64,000 bases of DNA. Origin: Rhodothermales bacterium (GTDB taxonomy: Bacteria > Bacteroidota > Rhodothermia > Rhodothermales > JANQRZ01). Positions 1-7,538 of the stretch are shown here, piece after piece. The notes under the pieces are model-generated. The model had not been told where the DNA came from. It did no database searches and worked only from the letters and a program-made list of their open reading frames with translations. The stretch covers positions 1-64,000 of the forward strand of contig JANQRZ010000011.1 of the NCBI GenBank assembly GCA_028284265.1, in the 5' to 3' direction. The position numbers and the translations under genes are program-made. Position 1 is the first letter of the stretch; each line of letters begins with the position of its first letter.

Positions 1-39
1 CACAAAAAGACCCCGTCTCGGTACCTTCCTCAGCTTGGT

Positions 40-137
40 TCTGCCCTCTGCCCTCTGCCCTCTGCCCTCTGCCCTCTGCCCTCTGCCCTCTGCCCTCTGC
101 CCTCTGCCCTCTGCCCTCTGCCCTCTGCCCTCTGCCC
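40..137. repeat. Perfect 14-copy heptanucleotide array (TCTGCCC) abutting tsaB
   Basis: Fourteen uninterrupted copies of TCTGCCC fill 98 bases and end at the base before the tsaB ATG. The array occupies the whole translation-initiation leader, so no Shine-Dalgarno sequence is present. Perfect identity of all units suggests recent expansion by slippage, and copy number could vary between cells. On the opposite strand the array reads as an artefactual open frame with a seven-residue repeat. Similar but degenerate 7- or 8-nt arrays occur elsewhere in the window. Confidence 0.95.
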
Positions 138-842
138 ATGCTCCTCGCGCTCGAAACGGCTACTGACGTGTGCAGCGTCGCCCTGCTTGATGGCGAGCGA
201 GTCGTCGGCGTGACCGAGACGTTGGAGCCGCGCTCGCACGCTGCTCGTCTCGTTCCGCTTGTCCACGATCTCCTTGCGGAGCACGGCCTCGCCCCTTCCG
301 ATCTTGACGCCATCGCGGTGTCAGCAGGACCAGGATCGTACACCGGGCTGCGGATCGGCGCGAGCACGGCGAAGGGGCTGGCGTGGGTGTCTGGAGCCGA
401 CCTCATCGCGGTGCCCTCACTGGAGGCGCTGGCGTTGGGGGCGCGCGACCTCCTCATGGAAGGCGACCTTCTCGTTGCCGCATTCCGATCTCGCCGGGGC
501 GAGGTCTACGCTGTCGCCTTCGCACGCGACGCCGATGGACTGACGACCGTCGCCGCTGCCGAGGCCATTCTGATCGACGACCTCAACGACTGGCTACCCA
601 TGACCAAAGGCACACTCTGGGTTGCAGGCGAGGCTGGAGCGCTCGTAGCCGACGCCCTCACCGCTGAAACTCGCGTGCTCTCCCCTGCCGAAGTACGTCC
701 GTCGGCGGCATCCGTCGGCGTGCTGGGCGTGCGCCGCCTCACAGCGGGTGAGACGGTGGATGTGGCCGCGTTTGAGCCGGACTATCTCAAAGCCTTCGTC
801 GCCAAGCGCGGAAGCTCTATCTTTGACCGGCTGCCGAAGTAG
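138..842 (+). CDS. tsaB: tRNA threonylcarbamoyladenosine biosynthesis protein TsaB
   Basis: TsaB (YeaZ) is the inactive ASKHA-fold partner of TsaD in the complex that makes t6A37 on ANN-decoding tRNAs. The 234-residue protein opens with [19 protein letters not shown], the usual TsaB start, and has the conserved [11 protein letters not shown] segment at about residues 65-75. Length fits the family (about 220-240). The ATG is fixed by the family N terminus, since the sequence upstream is only the heptamer array. The C-terminal lobe is less conserved, as is normal for TsaB. accD follows 62 bases later on the same strand. The unusual feature is a leader made entirely of tandem repeats, which could make expression sensitive to repeat number. 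Confidence 0.93.
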   Translation: MLLALETATDVCSVALLDGERVVGVTETLEPRSHAARLVPLVHDLLAEHGLAPSDLDAIAVSAGPGSYTGLRIGASTAKGLAWVSGADLIAVPSLEALALGARDLLMEGDLLVAAFRSRRGEVYAVAFARDADGLTTVAAAEAILIDDLNDWLPMTKGTLWVAGEAGALVADALTAETRVLSPAEVRPSAASVGVLGVRRLTAGETVDVAAFEPDYLKAFVAKRGSSIFDRLPK

Positions 843-904
843 TCGAACACACCCGCCGGTTCAGGCGTTCGATCTTCCTCTCTACTCGCCCTCTTCCTTC
901 CGCT

Positions 905-1801
905 ATGTCCTGGTTTCAGCGCAAGACCGCCGGTATCCAAACCACCCGCACCGAGCAGAACGAGACGCCCGAGGGCTACTGGCGCAAAGACCCGAACACG
1001 GGTGAAATGGTCAGCCAGCGCGTCCTCGAAGAGAACCACATGGTGACGGACTCCGGCCATCACTTCCCGCTCAGCGGCCTCGGCTACTGCCGGATGCTCT
1101 TCGACGACAGCCAGTTCACCCGCTTCGACGCCGACCTCTCGGCGACGAACCCGCTCGACTTCCACGACCGGAAGCCCTACGATGTGCGGATCAAGGCAGC
1201 ACAGGAAAAGACCGGCCTCAACGACGCGGCGGTCGGCGCGTTCGGGACCGTCGGTGGGCACAAGCTGTCGCTGGCGGCGATGGACTTCTCGTTCATCGGC
1301 GGCTCGATGGGATCGGTGGTCGGCGAAATTGTAACGCGGGCGGTCCGGCGGGCGGTTGAGGAGCGGGCCGCACTGATGGTGATCTCGCAGAGTGGCGGGG
1401 CGCGGATGATGGAAGGTGCCCTCAGCCTGATGCAAATGGCGAAGACGAGCGCCAACCTCGCCGTGCTCGACGAAATGGGCTTGCCCTACATCTCGCTGAT
1501 GACCTACCCGACGACGGGTGGCGTCACGGCCTCGTTCGCCATGCTGGGCGACTTCAACATCGCCGAGCCGGGCGCGCTCATCGGCTTCGCCGGGCCGCGC
1601 GTGATCCGCGAGACGATTGGTCGCGACCTCCCCAAAGGCTTTCAGAGCGCCGAATTTCTCCTTGACCAAGGCTTCCTCGACGACATCGTCCCCCGCCCTA
1701 AGCTGCGCCGGTCGCTGATCCACATGCTGAACCTCCTGTTCGAGACCAAAGAGGCAACGTCCGAAGCACCTACGTCTGCTCCTGCAGAAACAGCGGCGTG
1801 A
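905..1801 (+). CDS. accD: Acetyl-CoA carboxylase carboxyltransferase subunit beta
   Basis: The beta subunit of the carboxyltransferase that transfers CO2 from biotin to acetyl-CoA, the committed step of fatty acid synthesis; it works with AccA, which is not in the window. The 298-residue length is typical. The crotonase-like core is clear: MDFSFIGGSMGSVVGEI near residue 122, QSGGARMMEG near 160 and TYPTTGGVTASFAMLGD near 200. The N-terminal zinc ribbon that normally carries two CxxC pairs keeps its framework (YWRKDPNTGE, LEENHMVTDSGHHF, residues 25-54) but has lost all four cysteines. The only nearby cysteine, C62, is outside the motif. The enzyme call is secure; loss of zinc binding is read from the sequence. 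Confidence 0.93.
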   Translation: MSWFQRKTAGIQTTRTEQNETPEGYWRKDPNTGEMVSQRVLEENHMVTDSGHHFPLSGLGYCRMLFDDSQFTRFDADLSATNPLDFHDRKPYDVRIKAAQEKTGLNDAAVGAFGTVGGHKLSLAAMDFSFIGGSMGSVVGEIVTRAVRRAVEERAALMVISQSGGARMMEGALSLMQMAKTSANLAVLDEMGLPYISLMTYPTTGGVTASFAMLGDFNIAEPGALIGFAGPRVIRETIGRDLPKGFQSAEFLLDQGFLDDIVPRPKLRRSLIHMLNLLFETKEATSEAPTSAPAETAA

Positions 1802-1822
1802 CGGCAGCGAGGAGAACCTCGT

Positions 1823-2359
1823 ATGACCGAAACCCAACACCTGCTCCGCCACTTCCTAGCTTCGCTCGCCTACCGTACGCAGAAGGCGCTCCGAGGCGCG
1901 CCGGATGGCTTTGCTGATTTCCAAGCCGGTGCCGGAACCCGCTCTCCCCGCGAACTCGTCCGCCACATGGCGAGCCTCCTCGGATATACCCGGACGTTCT
2001 TCATCGGCGGGGTCTACCGAGCAGAGCCACTACCCGACATGGAGGCCGAAGTGGAACGTTTCCATGCCTTGCTCGCGGACGTAGCCGCCCATCTCGCCGC
2101 CGGAACCCCGCTCCGGGAGATCACACCTGAACAGCTACTACAGGGGCCATTTTCAGATGCGATGACCCACGCAGGCCAGCTTGCCATGCTCCGGCGACTG
2201 GCAGGCGATCCCGTTCCGTCAGAGAATTTCATCTTCGCTGAAGTCTCTGCCGACCGGCTCGGCTCCGATCAGCCTACTCCTGCGGCTCCGTCCTCGAAGT
2301 GGATGGGTAAACTCATCCACTTCGGATGGCGAGTCTCACGATGGATGAACCGAACGTGA
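1823..2359 (+). CDS. DinB-like four-helix protein
   Basis: A 178-residue protein resembling the DinB/YfiT fold, a metal-binding four-helix bundle often found in thiol-dependent transferases or of unknown role. The recognisable part is SDAMTHAGQLAMLRRLAGD near residue 111, the family's C-terminal histidine helix; H116 and H48 (LVRHMAS) sit where two of the three metal ligands are expected. The third histidine is not obvious, so metal binding is uncertain. It starts 21 bases after accD and is followed after 2 bases by the DUF1772 gene, suggesting one transcript. Substrate unknown. A second, more canonical DinB protein lies at 55019. Confidence 0.7.
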   Translation: MTETQHLLRHFLASLAYRTQKALRGAPDGFADFQAGAGTRSPRELVRHMASLLGYTRTFFIGGVYRAEPLPDMEAEVERFHALLADVAAHLAAGTPLREITPEQLLQGPFSDAMTHAGQLAMLRRLAGDPVPSENFIFAEVSADRLGSDQPTPAAPSSKWMGKLIHFGWRVSRWMNRT

Positions 2360-2361
2360 CT

Positions 2362-2865
2362 ATGCCAACCTCCATGGACCTTCCAACTGCTGTTGTGCTC
2401 TTTGCCGCCCTCGGGTGCGGAGTGAACGCCGGCCTGTTTTTCATCTTCTCGAACACGGTGATGCGCGCCCTCGGTCGGCTCCCGGCGCGGTATGGCACCG
2501 AGGCAATGCAGGCGATCAACGAGGTCATCCAGAACCCGCTCTTCTTCGTCGTCTTCCTCGGTACCGCCGTAGCATGTCTAGGCCTCGTGGTTGCTTCGCT
2601 CATGCAGTGGTCGGAGCCAGGATCGGCATTGCTGCTGGCTGGGGCAGCGCTCTATCTCGTTGGCTGCTTCGGTGTGACGGCGGCCTTCAACGTGCCGATG
2701 AACAACGCACTGGACCGTGTCGATGCGTCTGATGCCGCCGCCGAACCCGTCTGGCGCGACTACCTCGTACGATGGACGCAGTGGAACCATGTGCGGACGG
2801 TGGCCTGCATCGGCGCGATGGCGTTCCTGATGCTCTGGCTGTACGGTCAGGGCGCAGCGGCGTAG
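2362..2865 (+). CDS. DUF1772 (anthrone oxygenase-like) membrane protein
   Basis: A 167-residue protein with four predicted membrane helices and the DUF1772 pattern: a GVNAGLFFIFSNTVMRAL segment near residue 20, QAINEVIQNPLFF near 48, and a polar NVPMNNALD stretch before the last helix. Some fungal relatives act in anthrone oxidation; bacterial members are mostly uncharacterised. ATG 2362 is chosen because it lies 2 bases after the upstream stop; ATGs at 2326 and 2341 (overlapping the upstream gene) and 2374 are also possible. It is probably cotranscribed with the preceding DinB-like gene. Function not inferred. Confidence 0.78.
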   Translation: MPTSMDLPTAVVLFAALGCGVNAGLFFIFSNTVMRALGRLPARYGTEAMQAINEVIQNPLFFVVFLGTAVACLGLVVASLMQWSEPGSALLLAGAALYLVGCFGVTAAFNVPMNNALDRVDASDAAAEPVWRDYLVRWTQWNHVRTVACIGAMAFLMLWLYGQGAAA

Positions 2866-2940
2866 CCCATTTGCAACGGAGGCAAGCCCGACCGCATCTT
2901 TAGGGATCGCACCCTCTGGGTAGCAGCGTATGCTATCCTC

Positions 2941-4101
2941 ATGCTGCCTCCCGACCTCTCTATGCCGACCTCAACTGCCTATCAAGCCAAGCAGCCGAGC
3001 CGATCGCGGTTGCTGATTATTTTCGCCGTCTGGAATGGCGTATGGCTCGTCTCGGTGGCGCTCCATTTGTTCGCTGTTGCGCTGGACCAGGCTCCGCTGG
3101 ACCTAGAGCGCGTAGGTTGGAACCTGATCATCCTCAACCTCTGGGCCTGCGCTACGCCGGGCATCATTTGGATCGTCAAGCGGTATCCCGTCAGCGGTCG
3201 CAAGGCGGTGCCACACGCGCTCGTTCACCTCGGCACCGCACTCGCAGTTAGTGTCTTCACGACCTCCGTGTATTTCGGTCTGCGCGGAGTCTATGAGACG
3301 ATGGCAGGCAACCCCTACGACGTGATCGAGGGATTCAAGTCGCTCCAAGTGCGCACGCTCTTTTTGGACTTTGTGTTCTACACCGCTGTCGCTGCGGTAC
3401 TGCACGCACTGACCTTCCGGCGGCAATCCCAGGAGCGCGAGCTTCGCGCTGCCCAGCTCGAAAGCCAACTCGCGCAGGCCCAAGTGCAAGCCCTTCGGAT
3501 GCAGCTCAATCCGCACTTCCTATTCAACACGCTCCACGCCATTTCGTCGCTGATGGACGACGACGTGCGGCGTTCCCGGCGGATGCTCGTGGACCTCTCC
3601 GACCTGCTCCGCCTCTCGCTCGACAGCGTCGGCCAGCAGGAGGTGACGCTGGAGCAAGAACTGGCATTTCTGGAGCGCTACCTCCAAATCGAGCGCGTCC
3701 GCTTCGGCGACCGGCTGACGGTCGAGATGGACGTAGACGAGGCCGTTCTCGACGCGCTCGTGCCGAACCTGATCCTCCAACCGCTCGTCGAGAACGCCCT
3801 CAAGCACGCCGTCGCCCCATTCGCTGGGTCGGCGCACATTGCGATCCGGGCGCGGCGCGAGGACGACACGGTCCACCTCACAGTCGCCGACGACGGGCCG
3901 GGGCTGCCGATCACGTCGGGCGACGGTGCCCCGACCAAGGGCGGCGGCCTCGGGCTTCGCAACACGCGCGAGCGCCTCGCCCGGCTCTACGGCGAGGACC
4001 ACCGCTTCATGCTCCGCAGCCGACCCGGCGAGGGCCTAGCGATCCACCTCTCGTTCCCCTTCCATACTGCCTCGACCTTTGTCTACCGCCCCCATGCCTG
4101 A
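2941..4101 (+). CDS. LytS/YehU-type sensor histidine kinase
   Basis: A 386-residue membrane histidine kinase of the LytS (His_kinase family PF06580) class. Four hydrophobic segments lie at about residues 23-48, 60-79, 93-115 and 139-158, followed by a coiled region (165-187). The phosphoacceptor box QLNPHFLFNTLHAISSL places the histidine at H192. The ATPase domain has the N box LVENALKHAV (residues 282-291) and glycine-rich ADDGPGL and GGGLGLRN motifs. Its stop overlaps the start of the LytTR regulator by 8 bases, so the two form a translationally coupled two-component system. No periplasmic sensor domain is apparent; the signal is probably read in the membrane. Ligand unknown. Confidence 0.92.
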   Translation: MLPPDLSMPTSTAYQAKQPSRSRLLIIFAVWNGVWLVSVALHLFAVALDQAPLDLERVGWNLIILNLWACATPGIIWIVKRYPVSGRKAVPHALVHLGTALAVSVFTTSVYFGLRGVYETMAGNPYDVIEGFKSLQVRTLFLDFVFYTAVAAVLHALTFRRQSQERELRAAQLESQLAQAQVQALRMQLNPHFLFNTLHAISSLMDDDVRRSRRMLVDLSDLLRLSLDSVGQQEVTLEQELAFLERYLQIERVRFGDRLTVEMDVDEAVLDALVPNLILQPLVENALKHAVAPFAGSAHIAIRARREDDTVHLTVADDGPGLPITSGDGAPTKGGGLGLRNTRERLARLYGEDHRFMLRSRPGEGLAIHLSFPFHTASTFVYRPHA

Positions 4102-4936
4102 GCAGGCCGACCCGACCCTCGACCGTCCCGTCCGCGTCCTGATCGTGGACGACGAGCCACCTGCCCGCAAGCGCCTCGCCCGCCTGCTGAACGCGCAGGA
4201 CGGCTTCGAGACCATCGGCCAGTGTACCAACGGAAAAGAGGCGCTTGAAACTATCGAAGCCGAGCAGCCAGACCTCGTGCTGCTCGATGTGCAGATGCCG
4301 GAGCTGAGCGGGCTGGAAGTGCTCGAAGCGCTCGACCCCGAGACGATGCCGGTCGTGGTGTTCGTGACGGCCTACGACCAGCACGCGCTCCGGGCCTTCG
4401 AGCTACACGCGGTAGACTACCTCCTCAAGCCATTCGACGATGAGCGGTTCGAGGTGGCCGTCACGCGGGCGAAAGCGCGGATCGAGCGCGGGCACCTCGC
4501 GGGCCTCAGCCGCCGCCTGCTCACACTGCTGCGCTCGGTCGAGGGCGGTCAGCAGGGCGAACCGAAGGAACTCGTAGAACATACCGAGACGGAGCAGGCT
4601 CCCACCGACCGCCTCGCCATCCGCTCCGGTGATCGGCTACTGATTGTCAAGGTCGAAGAGATCGACTGGATCGAGGGGGCCGGCGTCTATGCCCGCCTGC
4701 ACGTCGGCACCAAGACGCACCTTATCCGCGAGACCCTGACCAATCTTGCCGAGCAACTCGACCCCGAGCGGTTCGTCCGCATCCACCGCTCCACCATCGT
4801 CAACCGCGATCGGGTGCGCGAGCTGCGGAGCTACTTCCACGGCGAGTACATCGTGATTCTGGAGGACGCCACGCAGCTCAAGCTGAGCCGGACCTACCGC
4901 GACAGCCTCGACCAGATCGCCGGTAGACTCGGGTGA
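4094..4936 (+). CDS. LytTR-family response regulator
   Basis: The partner of the upstream LytS-like kinase. The receiver domain (residues 13-130) has the acidic pocket VDDEPPAR, phosphoacceptor D65 in LLDVQMPEL, and K112 in YLLKPFDD. The LytTR DNA-binding domain fills residues 165-275, with typical FVRIHRSTIVNRD and LKLSRTYRDSL segments. ATG 4094, overlapping the kinase end by 8 bases, gives 280 residues; a TTG at 4079 would add five and is less likely. LytTR regulators bind short direct repeats with ten beta strands and often control envelope or extracellular functions. The last 56 bases of this gene recur in decayed form at 6532-6586, beyond the next gene. Confidence 0.93.
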   Translation: MPEQADPTLDRPVRVLIVDDEPPARKRLARLLNAQDGFETIGQCTNGKEALETIEAEQPDLVLLDVQMPELSGLEVLEALDPETMPVVVFVTAYDQHALRAFELHAVDYLLKPFDDERFEVAVTRAKARIERGHLAGLSRRLLTLLRSVEGGQQGEPKELVEHTETEQAPTDRLAIRSGDRLLIVKVEEIDWIEGAGVYARLHVGTKTHLIRETLTNLAEQLDPERFVRIHRSTIVNRDRVRELRSYFHGEYIVILEDATQLKLSRTYRDSLDQIAGRLG

Positions 4937-4950
4937 CAGAGTGCCATTAT

Positions 4951-6525
4951 ATGAAACGCCTTGTCTATCTCCTCGGCGCTACAGCCTTCTGCGTGTCACT
5001 CGCCCCAAGTCTTCTTGCGCAGGACTGTCGCAGCCTACCCACGTCTGCCGGACCCCTGCCCGTCGAGTGCGTGCACGCTCACGAGCCATCTCCGCTATTC
5101 AACACCGAGCGTTCCGGCCCGATGGACAGAGTTTTCGGGTATGACGCCCTCGGCGACTTCCTCGGCTCTGAGTACGTCCGATTCACTCAAAACGCCCCGG
5201 AAGACGCTGTTTTCGTTGGACCATCTGTGAGCAATAGATTTATCAACGCAGGAGATTTCAAAGGCGACGACACCTCGACTTGGTACGGCGTTGACTTCGA
5301 CGGCAATGCCTATGAGGTCGATCCGACGACGGGCCAAGAGATCCCGATGGGCACCATATCCGGCCCTACACAATGGAGCGACCTATCCTATGACCGGGAT
5401 TCTCGACAGTTCTATGCCATCGTGTCGGACTGCCCAGGCCCTACGGATCTCTACACCATAGACTTCGACGCCCGGACGTCCACGTTGATCGGGAGCACGA
5501 CAGCCGCTACCTGCGGCATTGGCTTGGCTATCAGTCCAGACGGTGACGGCTATCTCCACGACGCCATAACAGACTCGATCTACGAGGTAGACCTCGCTGA
5601 TGGCTCGGCTGTGCTGCTCGGCCCGACCGGCTTCGACGCCAACTTCGCCCAGTCGATGGACTTCGACCAGAGTGACGGCACGCTGTATCTCTATGCATTC
5701 AACGCTGACGAGTTCGACGCTTCGCGTCCACCGGCAGAGCTCCGCACAGTCAACCTGATAACAGGCGCAACGACGTTCATTGGAAAGATCACGGGCGCCG
5801 CTACGAGTCGCGAGATCACAGCAGGCTCTAGCGAAACTTTCGGGGGAGTCATCGACCCACCCGTTATCCTCGATGCAAACCCCGAGAGCCAGTCGGTTGA
5901 CGCCGGTGAGATCGCGAGCTTTACGTACCAGATAGCCTGTTTTTTTGGCGGTGGCGGCTCTTTTCCTGGCGTCGTGTTCTACGAGGTCTTCTCCAACGGT
6001 ACCCGTATCGTTGGACCTGTCCAAGTGGCCAGCGGCACGCTCCAATGCGATACAATACCGACGCTCGCCTTCTCAGTCAGCGTGCCGAATGCTACCTCGC
6101 CGGGAGAGTACCGTGTCGATATCAGCGCGGGACCCAGCCTGGGCGATCCTGACTTTACTGACGCCGTCACGGTTACAGTAACATCTAGCGTTGCTGCCGG
6201 CGGAGAATCCAACGATTGGCTCACATTTTCCGCTGACGTATGGCCAGCAGCCGAGGCACCACCGCGCAGGCCTGCAGTTGGAGCATACCCCAATCCGGTT
6301 GCATATAGCACCACCCTCTCGTTTGAGCTTGAGCAACCCACCGACGTGCACCTAGTCGTTCACGACGTACTCGGGCGTGCTGTCGCTACGCTCGTGAATG
6401 GCGAGTTGGACACAGGACAGCATGCAGTAGAGTTCGATGCCTCCGATCTACCAAGCGGGATCTACCTCGTGCACATGGTCGCAGGAGGCACCAGCCAGAC
6501 CCAGCGTCTTATGGTCGTGCGGTGA
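4951..6525 (+). CDS. Secreted beta-propeller-like protein with T9SS type A sorting domain
   Basis: A 524-residue exported protein. ATG 4951 is preferred over GTG 4933 because it opens a signal peptide (MKRLVYLLGATAFCVSLAP, cleavage after LLAQ). Residues about 45-270 contain repeated D-G-YEVD and LYTIDFD-type blades, resembling delta-60 or DUF4394-like propellers. A beta-sandwich segment follows (about 290-395). The C terminus (about 440-524) is a type A sorting domain: YPNPVAYSTTLSFEL, HDVLGRAVATL, and SGIYLVHM before a basic end. Such domains send proteins through the type IX system and are then cleaved or anchored. Base composition is visibly less GC-rich than its neighbours. The gene is bracketed by copies of the LytTR 3' end, suggesting that it was inserted or moved in. 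Confidence 0.82.
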   Translation: MKRLVYLLGATAFCVSLAPSLLAQDCRSLPTSAGPLPVECVHAHEPSPLFNTERSGPMDRVFGYDALGDFLGSEYVRFTQNAPEDAVFVGPSVSNRFINAGDFKGDDTSTWYGVDFDGNAYEVDPTTGQEIPMGTISGPTQWSDLSYDRDSRQFYAIVSDCPGPTDLYTIDFDARTSTLIGSTTAATCGIGLAISPDGDGYLHDAITDSIYEVDLADGSAVLLGPTGFDANFAQSMDFDQSDGTLYLYAFNADEFDASRPPAELRTVNLITGATTFIGKITGAATSREITAGSSETFGGVIDPPVILDANPESQSVDAGEIASFTYQIACFFGGGGSFPGVVFYEVFSNGTRIVGPVQVASGTLQCDTIPTLAFSVSVPNATSPGEYRVDISAGPSLGDPDFTDAVTVTVTSSVAAGGESNDWLTFSADVWPAAEAPPRRPAVGAYPNPVAYSTTLSFELEQPTDVHLVVHDVLGRAVATLVNGELDTGQHAVEFDASDLPSGIYLVHMVAGGTSQTQRLMVVR

Positions 6526-6834
6526 CCTTCTAGCTGAACCTGACCTACCGCGAAGCCTCGACCAGATCGCGGGCAGGTTGGGATGATGGAAACCGGGCGG
6601 AGACACCGCCGTGCCCTAGGTTGACCCGCCTCGCGCAGTGGCCCGGCCCGTTCGTATCAGCGCGCGGCGGATTCGTCACAACCGTGCATCCCGCCCCGAA
6701 ATCGCTCCGTAGTCTACCCATGCGCCTCTCACCAAGGGGCCGGTCCGGATGGGGAGCTGAGCAGGACTCCTCGGCGTGCCGCCCTGGGTGGGGGCGCTTT
6801 TTTGTTTGCCCTTCGCCATATACCCCTTGTCGCC
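6526..6834. other. Intergenic region of 309 bases
   Basis: This gap holds the decayed LytTR fragment (6532-6586). It also has a short hairpin CGCCC/GGGCG followed by six T residues near 6784-6806, which could end transcription weakly but lies only about 30 bases before the next start codon. No open frame with family-like content was seen on either strand. Confidence 0.6.
6532..6586 (+). pseudogene. Remnant of a LytTR response-regulator 3' end
   Basis: The 55 bases align with 4881-4936, the last 56 bases of the LytTR gene, with one single-base gap and about 47 matching positions by eye. They include the shared words GACCTACCGCGA and AGCCTCGACCAGATCGC, and both copies end in TGA. The one-base deletion breaks the reading frame. 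It is either the tail of a second LytTR gene whose body was replaced by the 4951-6525 gene, or a duplicated target left by an insertion. Confidence 0.8.
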
Positions 6835-7377
6835 ATGCGCCTCTTCCCCGCTCTCCTCGCGCTGCTCTTCCTCGCCATGCCCCTCGCCGCCCAGCCTGAC
6901 TTCTCGGCTATCCCCGATGCTGATGCCGAAGACGTGGCCTCGGTGGACGCGATCATCGAAGCGCTCTACGGGGTGATCTCCGGCGGCAAGGACGAGGCGC
7001 GCGACTGGGACCGGATGCGATCGCTGTTCTACCCCGGTGCCCGCCTCATCCCGACCGTCCAGCGTCAGGAAGGCGGTAGCGCGGCTATCGTGTGGACCGT
7101 GGACGAATACATTGAGCGAGCTGGGCCGTTTCTTCTGCGCGACGGGTTCTGGGAAGACGAGATCGGGCGCACCACCGAGCGGTTCGGCGCAGTGACGCAC
7201 GTCTTCAGCACCTATGAGAGCCGGATCAACACGCCCGACTCGGACCCGATGATGCGAGGCATCAACTCGATCCAACTGCTCCACGATGGCTCGCGCTGGT
7301 GGATTGTCTCGGTGTTCTGGGACAGCGAGCGCCCCGACCAGCCGATCCCGGATGCCTACCTCGGGGCCATCGACTGA
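6835..7377 (+). CDS. Exported NTF2-like (SnoaL/DUF4440-type) protein
   Basis: A 180-residue protein with a clear signal peptide (MRLFPALLALLFLAMPLAAQ), so ATG 6835 is chosen over an upstream TTG at 6802. The mature part reads like a cone-shaped NTF2-like domain: an initial helix (VASVDAIIEALYGVISG), RDWDRMRSLFYPGARLIP, and a terminal beta pair ending SIQLLHDGSRWWIVSVFWD. These domains bind small molecules or act as small hydrolases or isomerases. No catalytic residue set can be assigned. It is probably periplasmic. A second, cytoplasmic NTF2-like protein is encoded after thiC (39082). No functional link to the neighbouring T9SS cargo genes is visible. Confidence 0.75.
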   Translation: MRLFPALLALLFLAMPLAAQPDFSAIPDADAEDVASVDAIIEALYGVISGGKDEARDWDRMRSLFYPGARLIPTVQRQEGGSAAIVWTVDEYIERAGPFLLRDGFWEDEIGRTTERFGAVTHVFSTYESRINTPDSDPMMRGINSIQLLHDGSRWWIVSVFWDSERPDQPIPDAYLGAID

Positions 7378-7538
7378 GCCTTCCGAGAGAGGGGAATAGC
7401 CCGTTCACGTCCCTCGGCGGTGTAGTCGCAACTCCGCTGTCTTTGTGGGTCCGCGTGTGCCGTACCCTCTGTATGCGCCCTCACGAGATTATCTCGGTTG
7501 AGACGCACCCTGCCGTCGGATCTCTTTCCTCTCCCACT

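Noticed and set aside
30-284. Minus-strand frame with a seven-residue repeat over the heptamer array
   Set aside because: It is an automatic result of a 7-base tandem repeat in three-base reading and overlaps the start of tsaB; no leader or homology.
782-1852. 356-codon minus-strand frame opposite accD
   Set aside because: Antisense frames of this kind are common in GC-rich genes; composition is arginine- and histidine-rich and accD is certain.
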